Assembly: GCA_947451145.1 (NCBI GenBank)
Contig: CANFXW010000007.1
Location: 84,784-148,783 of the forward strand
Direction of reading: 5' to 3'
Source of the DNA: Sphingomonadaceae bacterium
Lineage (GTDB): Bacteria; Pseudomonadota; Alphaproteobacteria; Sphingomonadales; Sphingomonadaceae
DNA: 64,000 nt
Below, piece after piece: positions 28,485-37,648 of this stretch. How positions within the stretch are numbered: position 1 is the first letter of the stretch; every line of letters begins with the position of its first letter. Both the position numbers and the translations under genes were made by a program. The notes beneath the pieces were generated by a model. It searched no databases. It was not told where the DNA came from and saw nothing but the letters and a program-made list of their open reading frames with translations.

Positions 28485-29180
28485 CTATTCGGCGGCAATC
28501 GCTATGCTGTCGAGACGATAGCCAAAGCCGAAAATCGTCTGGAGTGCAAACCCGCGCTCCGGACGCAGATCGAGCTTGGCACGCAGGCGCGAGATATGCA
28601 CGTCAAGCGTTCGCGTTTCGATATCGGGACTGGAGAGCCAAACCTTCTGGAGAATGTACCCTCTGGAAAGAGGGCGATTGAGATTCTCGAACAGCAGCCG
28701 GGCCAGATCGAATTCCTTCTGCCGTAGTTCAACCGCTTCACCATCAATCCGCACCACTTTGGCGAGCGCATCGAATTCGTAGGCACCAAAGCGGTGCGGG
28801 CCGTGCTCGTTCTCGGGTTTTTCACGGCGCAGAGCGGCCCTGATGCGGGCGCGGATGATATCGGGGTCTTCGGGCTTGCGAATATAGTCGATCGCACCGG
28901 CATCCAGCGCAAAAACGATGTCTTCCTTGCGATCCCGATTGGTCAGCATGATCACCGGCGGAGGCGGATCAAGATTCTCGCGCGCCCAGGCCAGCACTTT
29001 CAGTCCGGACATGCCCTGCATGTTCCAATCGAGCAGAAGAATGTCGAAAGTATCGCGGCGCAGGGCAGCCAGCAGCTCCTCGCCACTGGAAAAAATCGAG
29101 CATTCGTTACCCGATTCGCGAAGCACCACGGCGACTTCGCGAATTTCATCAGGATCGTCATCGACCAGAGCTATACGCAC
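28485..29180 (-). CDS. OmpR/PhoB-family response regulator
   Basis: The 231 aa form a receiver domain (acidic pocket DDD, phospho-Asp51 in LLLDWNMQG, MLTN, Lys in IRKPED) and a winged-helix DNA-binding domain (about 130-225; ELRQKEFDLARLLFEN, TRTLDVHISRLRAKL, GFGYRL). It most likely serves the CHASE2 kinase next door. The 15-nt gap to the lipoprotein gene makes an operon likely. Its upstream gap (29181-29452) is shared with the PilZ gene. Confidence 0.92.
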   Translation of the reverse strand: MRIALVDDDPDEIREVAVVLRESGNECSIFSSGEELLAALRRDTFDILLLDWNMQGMSGLKVLAWARENLDPPPPVIMLTNRDRKEDIVFALDAGAIDYIRKPEDPDIIRARIRAALRREKPENEHGPHRFGAYEFDALAKVVRIDGEAVELRQKEFDLARLLFENLNRPLSRGYILQKVWLSSPDIETRTLDVHISRLRAKLDLRPERGFALQTIFGFGYRLDSIAIAAE

Positions 29181-29356
29181 TGCCGGTACCCTCCAAATTC
29201 CAGCCCTGCTGCTTCGATCAGTTCCAGCGAAAAATGATCCCGCACCCGATTCCAGCCGTTTGGCTATGCTATTGTGCGTATCACTAGAGGGGAAATGCAG
29301 GAAAGAACCAAGTGAACTGATGTAAATTCAACGCCGTCTGCTTCTGGCAGCCGAAA

Positions 29357-29388
29357 GTTGGAATGGCGAAAATCCGCGTTTTTCCAAC
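29357..29388. promoter_or_regulatory. Inverted repeat in the divergent region before the PilZ gene
   Basis: GTTGGAA (29357-29363) and TTCCAAC (29382-29388) form a 7-bp palindrome with an 18-nt centre. It sits about 65-95 nt before the PilZ gene's GTG start, in the 272-nt gap (29181-29452) shared with the response-regulator promoter. Nothing else stands out in that gap. Operator function is only suggested. Confidence 0.25.
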
Positions 29389-29452
29389 CGATATCCTAAC
29401 GATGCGTTTACCTGACTTCTATATCATGCTGGCTCAGCGAAAGGAGGCGAGC

Positions 29453-29779
29453 GTGAATTACATGTCTCAAGTCAGCAATGATGAGGCCGAGCGGCTGCGG
29501 TCCATGCGCGCCGAAGTTTCGCTTTCCTGCGAGATCCGGCAGGGCACCCGCCCCTGGACCCGCGTTACACTACACGACATTTCCGATTCCGGCTTTCGTA
29601 TCGATTGGCGGCCCGGCTTTGACGAGCGCAACCCGCTCTACATCCGCATTCCCGGGTTGGAGCTGTTGATCAGCCAATTGCGCTGGAAGCGCGAAAACTG
29701 GATCGGCTGCGAATTCACGCACCGGCTCTACCCAGCGGTTTACGATCACATCGTTCGCCAGTCGCAGCTGCAAGGCTAA
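29453..29779 (+). CDS. PilZ domain protein
   Basis: A 108-aa protein with a PilZ-like fold: RAEVSLSCEIRQGTRPW, LHDISDSGFRIDW (the D/N-x-S-x-x-G element), LELLISQLRWKRENWIGCEF. PilZ domains often bind c-di-GMP through an upstream RxxxR and D/NxSxxG; the RxxxR element is weak here (RLRSMRAE). The start is GTG 29453, five nt after a strong AAAGGAGG; other in-frame ATGs (29363, 29462) fit the Shine-Dalgarno less well. It is divergent from the response regulator. A c-di-GMP effector role is inferred. Confidence 0.8.
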   Translation: MNYMSQVSNDEAERLRSMRAEVSLSCEIRQGTRPWTRVTLHDISDSGFRIDWRPGFDERNPLYIRIPGLELLISQLRWKRENWIGCEFTHRLYPAVYDHIVRQSQLQG

Positions 29780-29791
29780 ACCACCAAGCTA

Positions 29792-31204
29792 TCAGATGTG
29801 TAATGCGCGGCCATAGGCGGCCAGCGTGCTCTCGTGCATCATCTCGCTCAGCGTCGGGTGTGGGAACACCGTCTGCATCAGTTCGGCCTCGGTGGTTTCG
29901 AGCGTCTTGCCAACAACGTAACCCTGGATCAGCTCGGTCACTTCCGCACCTATCATGTGCGCGCCCAGCAATTCGCCTGTCTTGGCGTCGAACACCGTCT
30001 TGATGAAGCCTTCCGCTTCTCCCAGCGCGATGGCCTTGCCGTTGCCGATGAAGGGGAAGTTGCCGACCTTCACAGTGTAACCGGCTTCCTTGGCCTTGGC
30101 CTCGGTCATGCCAACCGAGGCGATCTGCGGGTGGCAATAGGTGCAGCCGGGAATGTTGTTCCGGTCCATTGCGTGCGGGTGGACGTCCTTGTTGCCCAGT
30201 TCCTGCGCGATGGCTTCGGCGGCGGTCACGCCCTCGTGGCTTGCCTTGTGTGCCAACCAAGGACCCGGAGTAACGTCGCCAATCGCCCAGACGCCCTGCA
30301 CATTGGTGCGGCCATAGGGATCGATGGCGATGATGCCGCGTTCGGCGGTGATTCCCAGCGCCTCAAGGCCAATGTTCTCGGTGTTGGGCGCAATGCCGAC
30401 GGCGACGATTACATGGCTGAAGTCTCCCTCGGTAACCGTTCCGTCCTTGCCTTTGATCTTTGCCCTAACGCCGCTGACGCTGGTGGTGATGCTTTCCACC
30501 CCAGCCCCGGTCAGTATCTTCATGCCCTGCTTGGTCAGCGACTTCTCAAGGAATGACGAGACGTCGGCATCTTCCACCGGAACGATCCGCTCCAGCATTT
30601 CCACCACGGTCACTTCCGCGCCGAGATCATTGTAGAAGCTGGCAAATTCAATGCCAATCGCACCCGAGCCGATGACCAGCAGCTTGCTCGGCATTTCCTT
30701 CGGCGTCATCGCGTGGCGATAGGTCCAGATGCGCTCGCCATCAGCCTTGGCAAAAGGCAGGTCGCGGGCGCGGGCGCCGGTGGCGATGAGGATGTGCTTG
30801 GCGTCGAGCACTTCGGTGCCCTTATCGCCGGTCACTTCGATCTTGCCCGCCGACAGCAGCTTTCCGGTGCCCATGAACACGGTGATCTTGTTCTTCTTCA
30901 TCAGGTGCGTGACGCCCTGATTGAGCTGCTTGGCAACCCCGCGTGAGCGGGCAACCACGGCGGCGAGATCGGCAGTGATATTGTCTGCTGCCAAGCCATA
31001 GTCCTTGGCATGCTTCATCTGGTGGAACACCTCGGCCGAACGGAGCAGCGCCTTGGTGGGGATGCAGCCCCAGTTGAGGCAGATGCCGCCCAGATTCTCG
31101 CGCTCGACGATGGCAACCTTGAGCCCCAGCTGCGCTGCGCGGATCGCCGCGACATAGCCGCCGGGTCCGGAACCGAGAACGATAAGGTCAAATGCTTCTG
31201 CCAC
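29792..31204 (-). CDS. lpdA: Dihydrolipoyl dehydrogenase (E3)
   Basis: Flavoenzyme that reoxidises dihydrolipoamide in 2-oxo acid dehydrogenases. The 470 aa contain an N-terminal FAD motif GSGPGGYVAAIRA, the redox disulfide GGICLNWGCIPTKALL, a NAD motif IGSGAIGIEFASFY, and a dimerisation domain with the HPTLSE active-site His. It lies 5 nt after yciA in the pdhC-yciA-lpdA set, so it serves the pyruvate dehydrogenase complex. Confidence 0.97.
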   Translation of the reverse strand: MAEAFDLIVLGSGPGGYVAAIRAAQLGLKVAIVERENLGGICLNWGCIPTKALLRSAEVFHQMKHAKDYGLAADNITADLAAVVARSRGVAKQLNQGVTHLMKKNKITVFMGTGKLLSAGKIEVTGDKGTEVLDAKHILIATGARARDLPFAKADGERIWTYRHAMTPKEMPSKLLVIGSGAIGIEFASFYNDLGAEVTVVEMLERIVPVEDADVSSFLEKSLTKQGMKILTGAGVESITTSVSGVRAKIKGKDGTVTEGDFSHVIVAVGIAPNTENIGLEALGITAERGIIAIDPYGRTNVQGVWAIGDVTPGPWLAHKASHEGVTAAEAIAQELGNKDVHPHAMDRNNIPGCTYCHPQIASVGMTEAKAKEAGYTVKVGNFPFIGNGKAIALGEAEGFIKTVFDAKTGELLGAHMIGAEVTELIQGYVVGKTLETTEAELMQTVFPHPTLSEMMHESTLAAYGRALHI

Positions 31205-31209
31205 GAATA

Positions 31210-31578
31210 CTACTCCTGCACGATCGGTCGCGGGCGACCGTTGTCGTCAATTGCCACAAAGGTGAACGTTGCCGATGTCACCTTGATTGCCTCATCCTCA
31301 AACCGGTGCCGCCGCCAGGCTTCGGTAGAAATGGTGATGGACGTCCGTCCGTTTTTGACCACATCGCAATAGACCGAAACCTCGTCGCCGACATTGACCG
31401 GCAAGAGGAACTGCATCCCGTCCATCGCCACCGTAGCCACCCGGCCGCGCGCGAGACGGGCCGCGACCAGCCCTGCCCCCATGTCCATCTGGCTCATCAA
31501 CCAGCCGCCAAAGATATCCCCGTTGGCGTTGGTGTCTGCCGGCATGGCGGTGACACGGATGGCAGGATCGCGAGGCAT
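31210..31578 (-). CDS. yciA: Acyl-CoA thioesterase, YciA type
   Basis: Hotdog-fold thioesterase that hydrolyses short to medium acyl-CoAs. The 122 aa show the family core NANGDIFGGWLMSQMD (Asn and Asp of the active site) and GRVATVAMDGMQF. The start codon overlaps the pdhC stop by 1 nt, placing a thioesterase inside the pyruvate dehydrogenase set, between E2 and E3. Confidence 0.9.
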   Translation of the reverse strand: MPRDPAIRVTAMPADTNANGDIFGGWLMSQMDMGAGLVAARLARGRVATVAMDGMQFLLPVNVGDEVSVYCDVVKNGRTSITISTEAWRRHRFEDEAIKVTSATFTFVAIDDNGRPRPIVQE

Positions 31579-33026
31579 TACGCGACCAGCGAGAGCGGCT
31601 TCTCAACGAACTCCTTGAACGCCGCCATCAACCGCGCACCATCCGCGCCATCAATCGCGCGGTGATCGAAGCTGCCGGTTACGGTCATCACATTGGCGAC
31701 GCCGAGGCTGCCATCAGGCATCACCCAGGGCCGCTTCTCGCCCGCACCGATGGCGAGGATGGTCGATTGCGGCGGATTAATCACGGCGGTGAAGTGCTTG
31801 ATGCCCATCATGCCCATGTTGGAGATGCTGGCCGTGCCGCCCTGATATTCGCCTGCCTGCAGCTTGCCGGTCTTGGCGCGAGCACCCAGATCCTTCATCG
31901 CCGTGGCAATCGAGGCGAGGCTGCGGCCATTGGCATCCTGCACGATCGGCGTGATCAGGCCGCCGGGGATCGAAACCGCCACCGAAACGTCGGCCCGCGA
32001 ATAGCGGATCAGCTCGTTGCCGGCGAAAGTCACATTGCATTCCGGCACGGCGATAAGCGCCTTGCCCAGCGCCTTCACCAGCATATCGTTGACCGACAGC
32101 TTGACGCCCTCGGCCTCCAGCACCTCGTTCAACTCGCCGCGCAGCTTGAGCAGCTTGTCGAGCTGCACATCGACGGTGAGATATATGTGCGGCGCCTGCT
32201 GCATCGACTCGGTCAGACGGCGGGCAATGGTCTTGCGCATGCCCGACAGGCTCTCGACCGTGTGCGGGATGCGATCATCGAGCAGAGCGCGGGTTTCCGC
32301 AGCCATGGCGACCGGGGCTACACTGGTAGCAGCCGATGCGGCAGTGGCAGGCTGTGCTGCACCGGGCTGGTAGTTCTCGACGTCGGCACGGACGATGCGG
32401 CCATTCGGGCCGGTGCCGGTAACGGTGGCAAGATCGATGCCTTTCTCCGCCGCAAGCCGCTTGGCCAAGGGGCTGGCAACCACGCGGGCATCAGATGATG
32501 CAACAGGCGCAGCTGCCGCAGGTGCCGGTGCAGCGCCAGCGCTCAGCATCATCGCGGGATTGCCGCGCGCGCCTTCAACGTCAGCCTGTACGATCCGTCC
32601 GCCGGGGCCGGTGCCGGTAACCTTGTTCAGATCAATGCCCCATTCGGCAGCCTGCTTCTTGGCCTTGGGGCTGACCAGCGGGCCTTCTGCCTGCATTGGA
32701 GCCGCCGCAACTGCGGGTGCCGGTTCAGCTGCCTTGGCGGCCGGAGCAGGTGCAGGAGCCGCAGCTGCAGGCGCGGCCACCTCACCCTCGCCGGAAAGCT
32801 GCGCGATCACCGTTCCGACCTTCACGCCTTCGCTGCCTTCGGCGACATCGATCGAAAGAATCGTGCCTTCATCGACGGCTTCAAATTCCATCGTCGCCTT
32901 GTCGGTCTCGATCTCGGCCATGATATCGCCCGAGTTCACGGTATCACCTACCTTCACCAGCCATCGGGCGAGTTTGCCCTCTTCCATGGTGGGCGAAAGG
33001 GCGGGCATCTTGATGGCAATCGGCAT
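31578..33026 (-). CDS. pdhC: Pyruvate dehydrogenase E2 (dihydrolipoamide acetyltransferase) with two E3-binding domains
   Basis: Forms the core of the pyruvate dehydrogenase complex and transfers acetyl to CoA. The 482 aa hold one lipoyl domain (lipoyl-Lys43 in ETDKATMEF), an Ala/Pro linker, two successive peripheral-subunit-binding domains (118-151 [16 protein letters not shown] … [10 protein letters not shown] and 184-217 [16 protein letters not shown] … [10 protein letters not shown]) and the catalytic domain (about 250-480) with [13 protein letters not shown]. Usual E2s have one such binding domain. E1 genes are not in the window. The divergent gap to 33151 is 124 nt. Confidence 0.95.
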   Translation of the reverse strand: MPIAIKMPALSPTMEEGKLARWLVKVGDTVNSGDIMAEIETDKATMEFEAVDEGTILSIDVAEGSEGVKVGTVIAQLSGEGEVAAPAAAAPAPAPAAKAAEPAPAVAAAPMQAEGPLVSPKAKKQAAEWGIDLNKVTGTGPGGRIVQADVEGARGNPAMMLSAGAAPAPAAAAPVASSDARVVASPLAKRLAAEKGIDLATVTGTGPNGRIVRADVENYQPGAAQPATAASAATSVAPVAMAAETRALLDDRIPHTVESLSGMRKTIARRLTESMQQAPHIYLTVDVQLDKLLKLRGELNEVLEAEGVKLSVNDMLVKALGKALIAVPECNVTFAGNELIRYSRADVSVAVSIPGGLITPIVQDANGRSLASIATAMKDLGARAKTGKLQAGEYQGGTASISNMGMMGIKHFTAVINPPQSTILAIGAGEKRPWVMPDGSLGVANVMTVTGSFDHRAIDGADGARLMAAFKEFVEKPLSLVA

Positions 33027-33150
33027 GGCGTGGGCACAGCTCCGCTTGGCTTGCGTTGTTCATCCCGCTCTTGGCCAAAATGCGCGAAAGGAGCAAGCTG
33101 CCTTGCGGAGAATTCGTTTGTGATAGATACCAAGTTATCGCTGCTGGGGG

Positions 33151-33612
33151 ATGGCTGTGCGGATTTACCTGGTAATCGTTGACGAGACGGAGGAGGCGCA
33201 AGTCGCGCTCCGTTTCGCCTCGCGCCGCGCAGCGAAGACCGGAGGGCAGGTTCACCTGCTCGCCATCGTGCCCCGGCAGGAGTTCGTGGCCTTTGGCGGC
33301 GTGCAGGCGACAATCGAACAGGAAGCGCGGGACAAGGCCGAGGTTATGGCCACCAGCGCCGCCGGAAACCTCGCCACCGAAAGCGGTGTGATGCCCACCA
33401 TTGCCGTGCGGCAGGGTGACGGGATCAAGGTCGTCAGCGAATACCTGATGGAACACCCGGAGGTATCCGCACTCGTGCTGGGGTCCGCCGCTGTGGGCAA
33501 TCCCGGGCCGCTGGTTTCACACTTTTCCAGCGCGGGGATCGGTGCGCTGTCCTGCCCGCTCTATCTGGTTCCGGGCGGACTTGATGAGGCAGCGATTGAT
33601 CGGCTGAGTTAG
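33151..33612 (+). CDS. Universal stress protein (UspA family)
   Basis: A 153-aa single-domain Usp fold: IYLVIVDETEEAQVALRFA, GGQVHLLAIVPRQEF and the C-terminal VLGSAAVGNPGPLVSHF … LYLVPGG. The last stretch resembles the G-x2-G-x9-G(S/T) nucleotide-binding loop but departs from it, so ATP binding is uncertain. It is divergent from pdhC and followed 14 nt later by a small membrane-protein gene. Confidence 0.85.
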   Translation: MAVRIYLVIVDETEEAQVALRFASRRAAKTGGQVHLLAIVPRQEFVAFGGVQATIEQEARDKAEVMATSAAGNLATESGVMPTIAVRQGDGIKVVSEYLMEHPEVSALVLGSAAVGNPGPLVSHFSSAGIGALSCPLYLVPGGLDEAAIDRLS

Positions 33613-33626
33613 GCGAAAGCGCAGAA

Positions 33627-34013
33627 ATGAACCAAGATGTCGGGATTGCAATCGTCATGGGCGCCTATCTTTGCCTGAGCAATCTAGGCTTTTTGCGTAG
33701 AAAAGGAGGAGTGGCGTTTCTGTCGAATATGGCAGAAAGCCCGGCTGCACTGCATGCCGTTGGAGCTCTAGCATTCCTTGCTGGTGGTGGCATTCTTGCG
33801 TTTCATCAGGCTTGGGATTGGCCACTTGGCGCGCTGGTCAATGTCATAGCGCTGATATGGCTAATCGAAGGTGCCGGTATGTTGGCTCAGCCAGGCCTTC
33901 TTGCGAGAATTTTTGCCGATCCCGAATTCGCAACAAAACTGAGAATCAGCCAGTGGGTACAATTGGCCCTAGGAATTCTGATGCTCGGCTTGGCTGCGAC
34001 GAAAGCATACTGA
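33627..34013 (+). CDS. Conserved-type small integral membrane protein, unknown function
   Basis: The 128-aa product has four predicted hydrophobic segments (about 6-24, 42-60, 67-86, 108-125) with RRKGG and RIFADPEFATKLR between them. I recognise no family. It is downstream of, and probably co-transcribed with, the universal stress protein, and convergent with rnr (12-nt gap). Base composition is slightly AT-richer than its neighbours. Confidence 0.7.
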   Translation: MNQDVGIAIVMGAYLCLSNLGFLRRKGGVAFLSNMAESPAALHAVGALAFLAGGGILAFHQAWDWPLGALVNVIALIWLIEGAGMLAQPGLLARIFADPEFATKLRISQWVQLALGILMLGLAATKAY

Positions 34014-34025
34014 GCGAATTGGAAC

Positions 34026-36311
34026 CTAGCGCCTCTTGCCTTGATGGCGGATGTTGCGCGGCCTGCCGGGTTTTCCAGCCAGATGCTTGCCCTTGTGCCT
34101 TAGCGGCAAAGGCTGCCCGCGCCGCTCGATGGGCGCGCTGCCGCCTTCGACCAGTTCAAACTTCAGCGCACCGGTTAGCGGGTTCGCCTCGCCCAGACGC
34201 AGATCGAGGATCTGGCCGAGCACATAGCGGGTGCCGCTGCCCTCGGCGGTCAGCGCCTGCGCCTTTTCGTCATAGTGGAAATATTCGCGCCCGAGCGTGG
34301 AAACAGGGACCAGCCCGTCTCCGCCAAGGCCGACAATCGTCGCGAAAAAACCGAAGCTGCGCACGCCGGTGATCCGGGTCTTGAACACCTCGCCCACCCG
34401 GCCCGAAAGCCATGCGGCAACATAGCGGTCAATCGTATCGCGCTCGGCCTCCATTGCGCGGCGCTCGGCCTGGCTGATTGCTTCGCTGACCTTGGATAGA
34501 TCATCGCGGTCACGCTCTGACAGGCCCGACCTTGGCGGAATGTCGCCCTTCGGCTCAGCCTGCTCCAGCCCATAGGCATCAACCAGCGCGCGGTGCACCA
34601 GAAGATCGGCATAGCGGCGGATCGGCGAGGTAAAGTGCGCGTAGCTGCCCAGCGCCAGCCCGAAATGCCCGGCGTTCTTCGGCCCGTAATAGGCCTGCGT
34701 CTGGCTGCGGAGCACCGCCTCCATGATCAGCGCCTTTTCGGTCTCGTCCGCCACGTCTTTCAGCATGCGGTTGAACAGACCCGGCGTGATCACCTGCCCC
34801 AGCGCCAGCTTCATATCGAAAGTGGCGAGGTAATCCTTCAGCGCGATCAGCTTTTCACGGCCCGGTGTTTCATGGATGCGATAGACGACCGGCGCGACCT
34901 TGGCCTCCAGGGCCTTGGCAGCCGCGACATTGGCAGAGATCATGAAATCCTCAACCACGCGGTGCGCATCGATCCGCTCGCGGATGGCGATCTCGCTGAT
35001 GCGGCCCTGTTCATCGAGACGCACCTGCCGCTCGGGCAATTCAAGCGCGAGCGGATCGCGCAGGTTGCGGGCCTTTTCGAGCAAGCGCCATGCCGCCCAC
35101 AGGTTCTGCAGGTGCGGCTCCGCCCTGCCCTCGTCAATCCGCGCCTGTGCTTCTTCATAGGCGACGACTTCGGCGATCCGCACCAGCGCGCGGGTGAAGC
35201 GCCATTCGGTAACCCGGCCCTCGCTGTCGATGGTCAGGTGGCAGGCCATGGCTGCGCGGTCTTCGCCCGATTTCAGCGAGCAAACATCGGCGGAAAGCAC
35301 CTCGGGCAGCATCGGCACTACGCGGTCGGGGAAATAGACCGAGTTCGCCCGCTTGCGCGCTTCGCGGTCAATCGCTGATCCGGGGCGCACGTAAAACGAG
35401 ACATCGGCGATGGCGACGAGCGCCTTGAAGCCGCCCTCCCCGTCCGGCTCGGCCCAGATCGCATCATCGTGATCGCGCGCATCGCTGGGATCAATCGCGA
35501 CGATGGGCAGATGGCGCAGGTCTTCGCGCTTGGCTTCACTGAGTTGAAGCTTGGCGGCGAGATCGGCTCCGGAAATCGCCTCCTCGGGGAAGACGAAGGG
35601 GATGCCGTGCTTGTGAATGGCGATCAGGCTGAACGCGCGCGGCGCCAGCGGATCGCCCAGTACCTGCGTAACTTTCACGCCCGAGCGGGGCGATTTACCG
35701 GCCGGTTCCGCCAGCACCAGATTACCCGCTTCCGCGCCGCCAAGGTCTGACACCGGCAGCGAATTGCGCACGCGCTTGTCGACCGGGGCCAACCAAGGCT
35801 TTCCAGTGCCATCCACCTCGATCACGCCGAGCACGGATTCGGCGCTGTCGGCCAGCTTCTTCATTGGATAGGCAATCAGGCCGGAGCCAACTTCCTCAGT
35901 GCGGGCGAGCACCCTGTCGCCTACCTTGAGCGCCGACATCGGCGCGCGCGGGCCTTTAACCTTGCTGCTGCCACGCGCCTCGACAATGCGCAGCCGCGGC
36001 GGCGGCGTGGCATCGTCGGGTTGCCATGTGTCAGGGATGGCAAGCAGATCGCCATCCTCATGCGCGACAATGCGCAGCACGGTGACCTTGGGCACTCCGC
36101 CCATGCGGTGGAAAGCGGTCCGGTTGCCGTCGATCAGGCCTTCGTCGGCCATATCGCGCAGCAGGGCCTTGAGCGCGATCTTCTCTTGCCCTTTCAGGCC
36201 GAAAGCCTTGGCAATCTCGCGCTTGCCGGCACTGGTTTCAGAACTGGCGATGAAATCGAGGATCTGCTTGCGCGAAGGCATGCCGGGTTGGACGCGGGGT
36301 GGTTTGGTCAT
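34026..36311 (-). CDS. rnr: Ribonuclease R
   Basis: Processive 3'-5' exoribonuclease that degrades structured RNA. The 761 aa contain an N-terminal winged helix (about 12-75), OB cold-shock domains, the RNB catalytic domain with the acidic cluster in IDPSDARDHDDAIWAE, an S1 domain (about 635-715) and a basic tail (RHKGKHLAGKPGRPRN). The start overlaps the M28 peptidase stop by 4 nt, so it is expressed downstream of proS and that peptidase. Confidence 0.95.
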   Translation of the reverse strand: MTKPPRVQPGMPSRKQILDFIASSETSAGKREIAKAFGLKGQEKIALKALLRDMADEGLIDGNRTAFHRMGGVPKVTVLRIVAHEDGDLLAIPDTWQPDDATPPPRLRIVEARGSSKVKGPRAPMSALKVGDRVLARTEEVGSGLIAYPMKKLADSAESVLGVIEVDGTGKPWLAPVDKRVRNSLPVSDLGGAEAGNLVLAEPAGKSPRSGVKVTQVLGDPLAPRAFSLIAIHKHGIPFVFPEEAISGADLAAKLQLSEAKREDLRHLPIVAIDPSDARDHDDAIWAEPDGEGGFKALVAIADVSFYVRPGSAIDREARKRANSVYFPDRVVPMLPEVLSADVCSLKSGEDRAAMACHLTIDSEGRVTEWRFTRALVRIAEVVAYEEAQARIDEGRAEPHLQNLWAAWRLLEKARNLRDPLALELPERQVRLDEQGRISEIAIRERIDAHRVVEDFMISANVAAAKALEAKVAPVVYRIHETPGREKLIALKDYLATFDMKLALGQVITPGLFNRMLKDVADETEKALIMEAVLRSQTQAYYGPKNAGHFGLALGSYAHFTSPIRRYADLLVHRALVDAYGLEQAEPKGDIPPRSGLSERDRDDLSKVSEAISQAERRAMEAERDTIDRYVAAWLSGRVGEVFKTRITGVRSFGFFATIVGLGGDGLVPVSTLGREYFHYDEKAQALTAEGSGTRYVLGQILDLRLGEANPLTGALKFELVEGGSAPIERRGQPLPLRHKGKHLAGKPGRPRNIRHQGKRR

Positions 36312-37648
36312 TTGGTGAGCGGTGCAAACTGCCCGCCGGGCACGGCCGAGGCGATGGGGCTTTCCGTTCCGTCACTCGCTACCGATGACACGCCAAACAG
36401 CCAGTCATCGGCGCGCACGCCCGGAAATTCGGTTTCCACCTTGTCTCCGCTCACGGACTTTCCGGGATAAATACCAGCTGCCCATTTCCATGCTGAAGCA
36501 TCGGTCGCTCTTCGGTAGATACGGTATTCCCTCGCGCCCGAAACGTGGTTCCAATTCAGTGAAGTAGACGTTGTCACCGCCCCGCTCACAGTGACCTGGG
36601 GCGGCATGGGCGCATTGGCAAGGAGCGCAAGAGTCCGCGCATTCAACCGCGTCACTTTGGCGAGATAGGCAAAGTCCATGAATTGCACCGTATCGCCATA
36701 AACCACACCCTTTTCGGTGCGCAGGTCCTGATGCTGGTGATCGTAGTTCTCGACTCCCACAGTAAAGCGGATAGCCGGATAGCCCATTTCCTGAAACGGC
36801 AGGTGATCCCCGCCCCGCCCCATTCGGTCCGCCCGCCAGACCTGCCGCACAGCCAGCTCCGGCTTGGCGAGACCTGCCACAAACCGCGAAAGGTTCCGGC
36901 TCGGGCTGTCATTCTCGCCGCCAAAGCGCCTTGCGGCGGCGCGCAGCTTGTCGTCACCATCGGCGCGCGGGCCTTCGGAGAATACGCGCACGGTCTTGTC
37001 ATCAACCAGCCCGTCAGAGCCGCGCGTATTGCCGACGATATCGTTGTTGAGCACGGCCTTAACCGTCCAGCCCTGCGCCTTGGCGTATTCGGCCATCAGC
37101 TTGCCGCCATAGAGCCCCTGCTCCTCGCATTGCAGCAGGGCGTAGACAATGGTCGCAGGGAACTTGCGCTTGCTCAGCACCCGCGCCGCTTCGAGCACCA
37201 GTGCGGAGCCGGAGCCATCATCATTGGCCCCCGGCGCGTCGCTCTTGGCGTCCATCACATCGGAAACCCGGCTGTCGATATGGCCCTGAACGATCACAAC
37301 TTCGTTAGGCCGCTCGCTCCCTCGCTGGATGGCAACGACGTTGACGATGTGAGCGGGCGTTGGGATGCGATCGCCCGAGACGGTCTTTTCCGGCAGCACG
37401 ATCTCAAGGCAGCCGCCGCAGGCAGCGCCGGTCTTGCGGAATTCTGCCTCAGCCCATCTCCGCGCCGCCCCGATCCCGCGCACCGGATCGCTCTCGCTGG
37501 AGAGCGTGTGGCGGGTGCCAAAGCTCACCAGCTTTTCAACATCGGCGCGCAGCCGCGCTTCACTGACTTGCGGCGCATCGGCAGCCTGACTTGCCGACGC
37601 GAGCGCCAGCAGCGCAATTCCAAATGCTTTAATACGAACGCGCGACAT
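36308..37648 (-). CDS. Secreted M28 family aminopeptidase with C-terminal fibronectin-like region
   Basis: Zinc exopeptidase expected in the periplasm: a signal peptide (GIALLALASASQA) opens the 446 aa. Metal ligands of the M28 fold are visible in VQGHIDSR, APGANDDGSGSA, LQCEEQGLYGG, NNDIVGN and YDHQHQDL. The last ~90 residues (VTVSGAVTTSTSLNWN … YRIYRR) look like a fibronectin type III domain. The start overlaps the 3' end of proS by 20 nt and the end overlaps rnr by 4 nt. Substrate unknown. Confidence 0.9.
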   Translation of the reverse strand: MSRVRIKAFGIALLALASASQAADAPQVSEARLRADVEKLVSFGTRHTLSSESDPVRGIGAARRWAEAEFRKTGAACGGCLEIVLPEKTVSGDRIPTPAHIVNVVAIQRGSERPNEVVIVQGHIDSRVSDVMDAKSDAPGANDDGSGSALVLEAARVLSKRKFPATIVYALLQCEEQGLYGGKLMAEYAKAQGWTVKAVLNNDIVGNTRGSDGLVDDKTVRVFSEGPRADGDDKLRAAARRFGGENDSPSRNLSRFVAGLAKPELAVRQVWRADRMGRGGDHLPFQEMGYPAIRFTVGVENYDHQHQDLRTEKGVVYGDTVQFMDFAYLAKVTRLNARTLALLANAPMPPQVTVSGAVTTSTSLNWNHVSGAREYRIYRRATDASAWKWAAGIYPGKSVSGDKVETEFPGVRADDWLFGVSSVASDGTESPIASAVPGGQFAPLTK

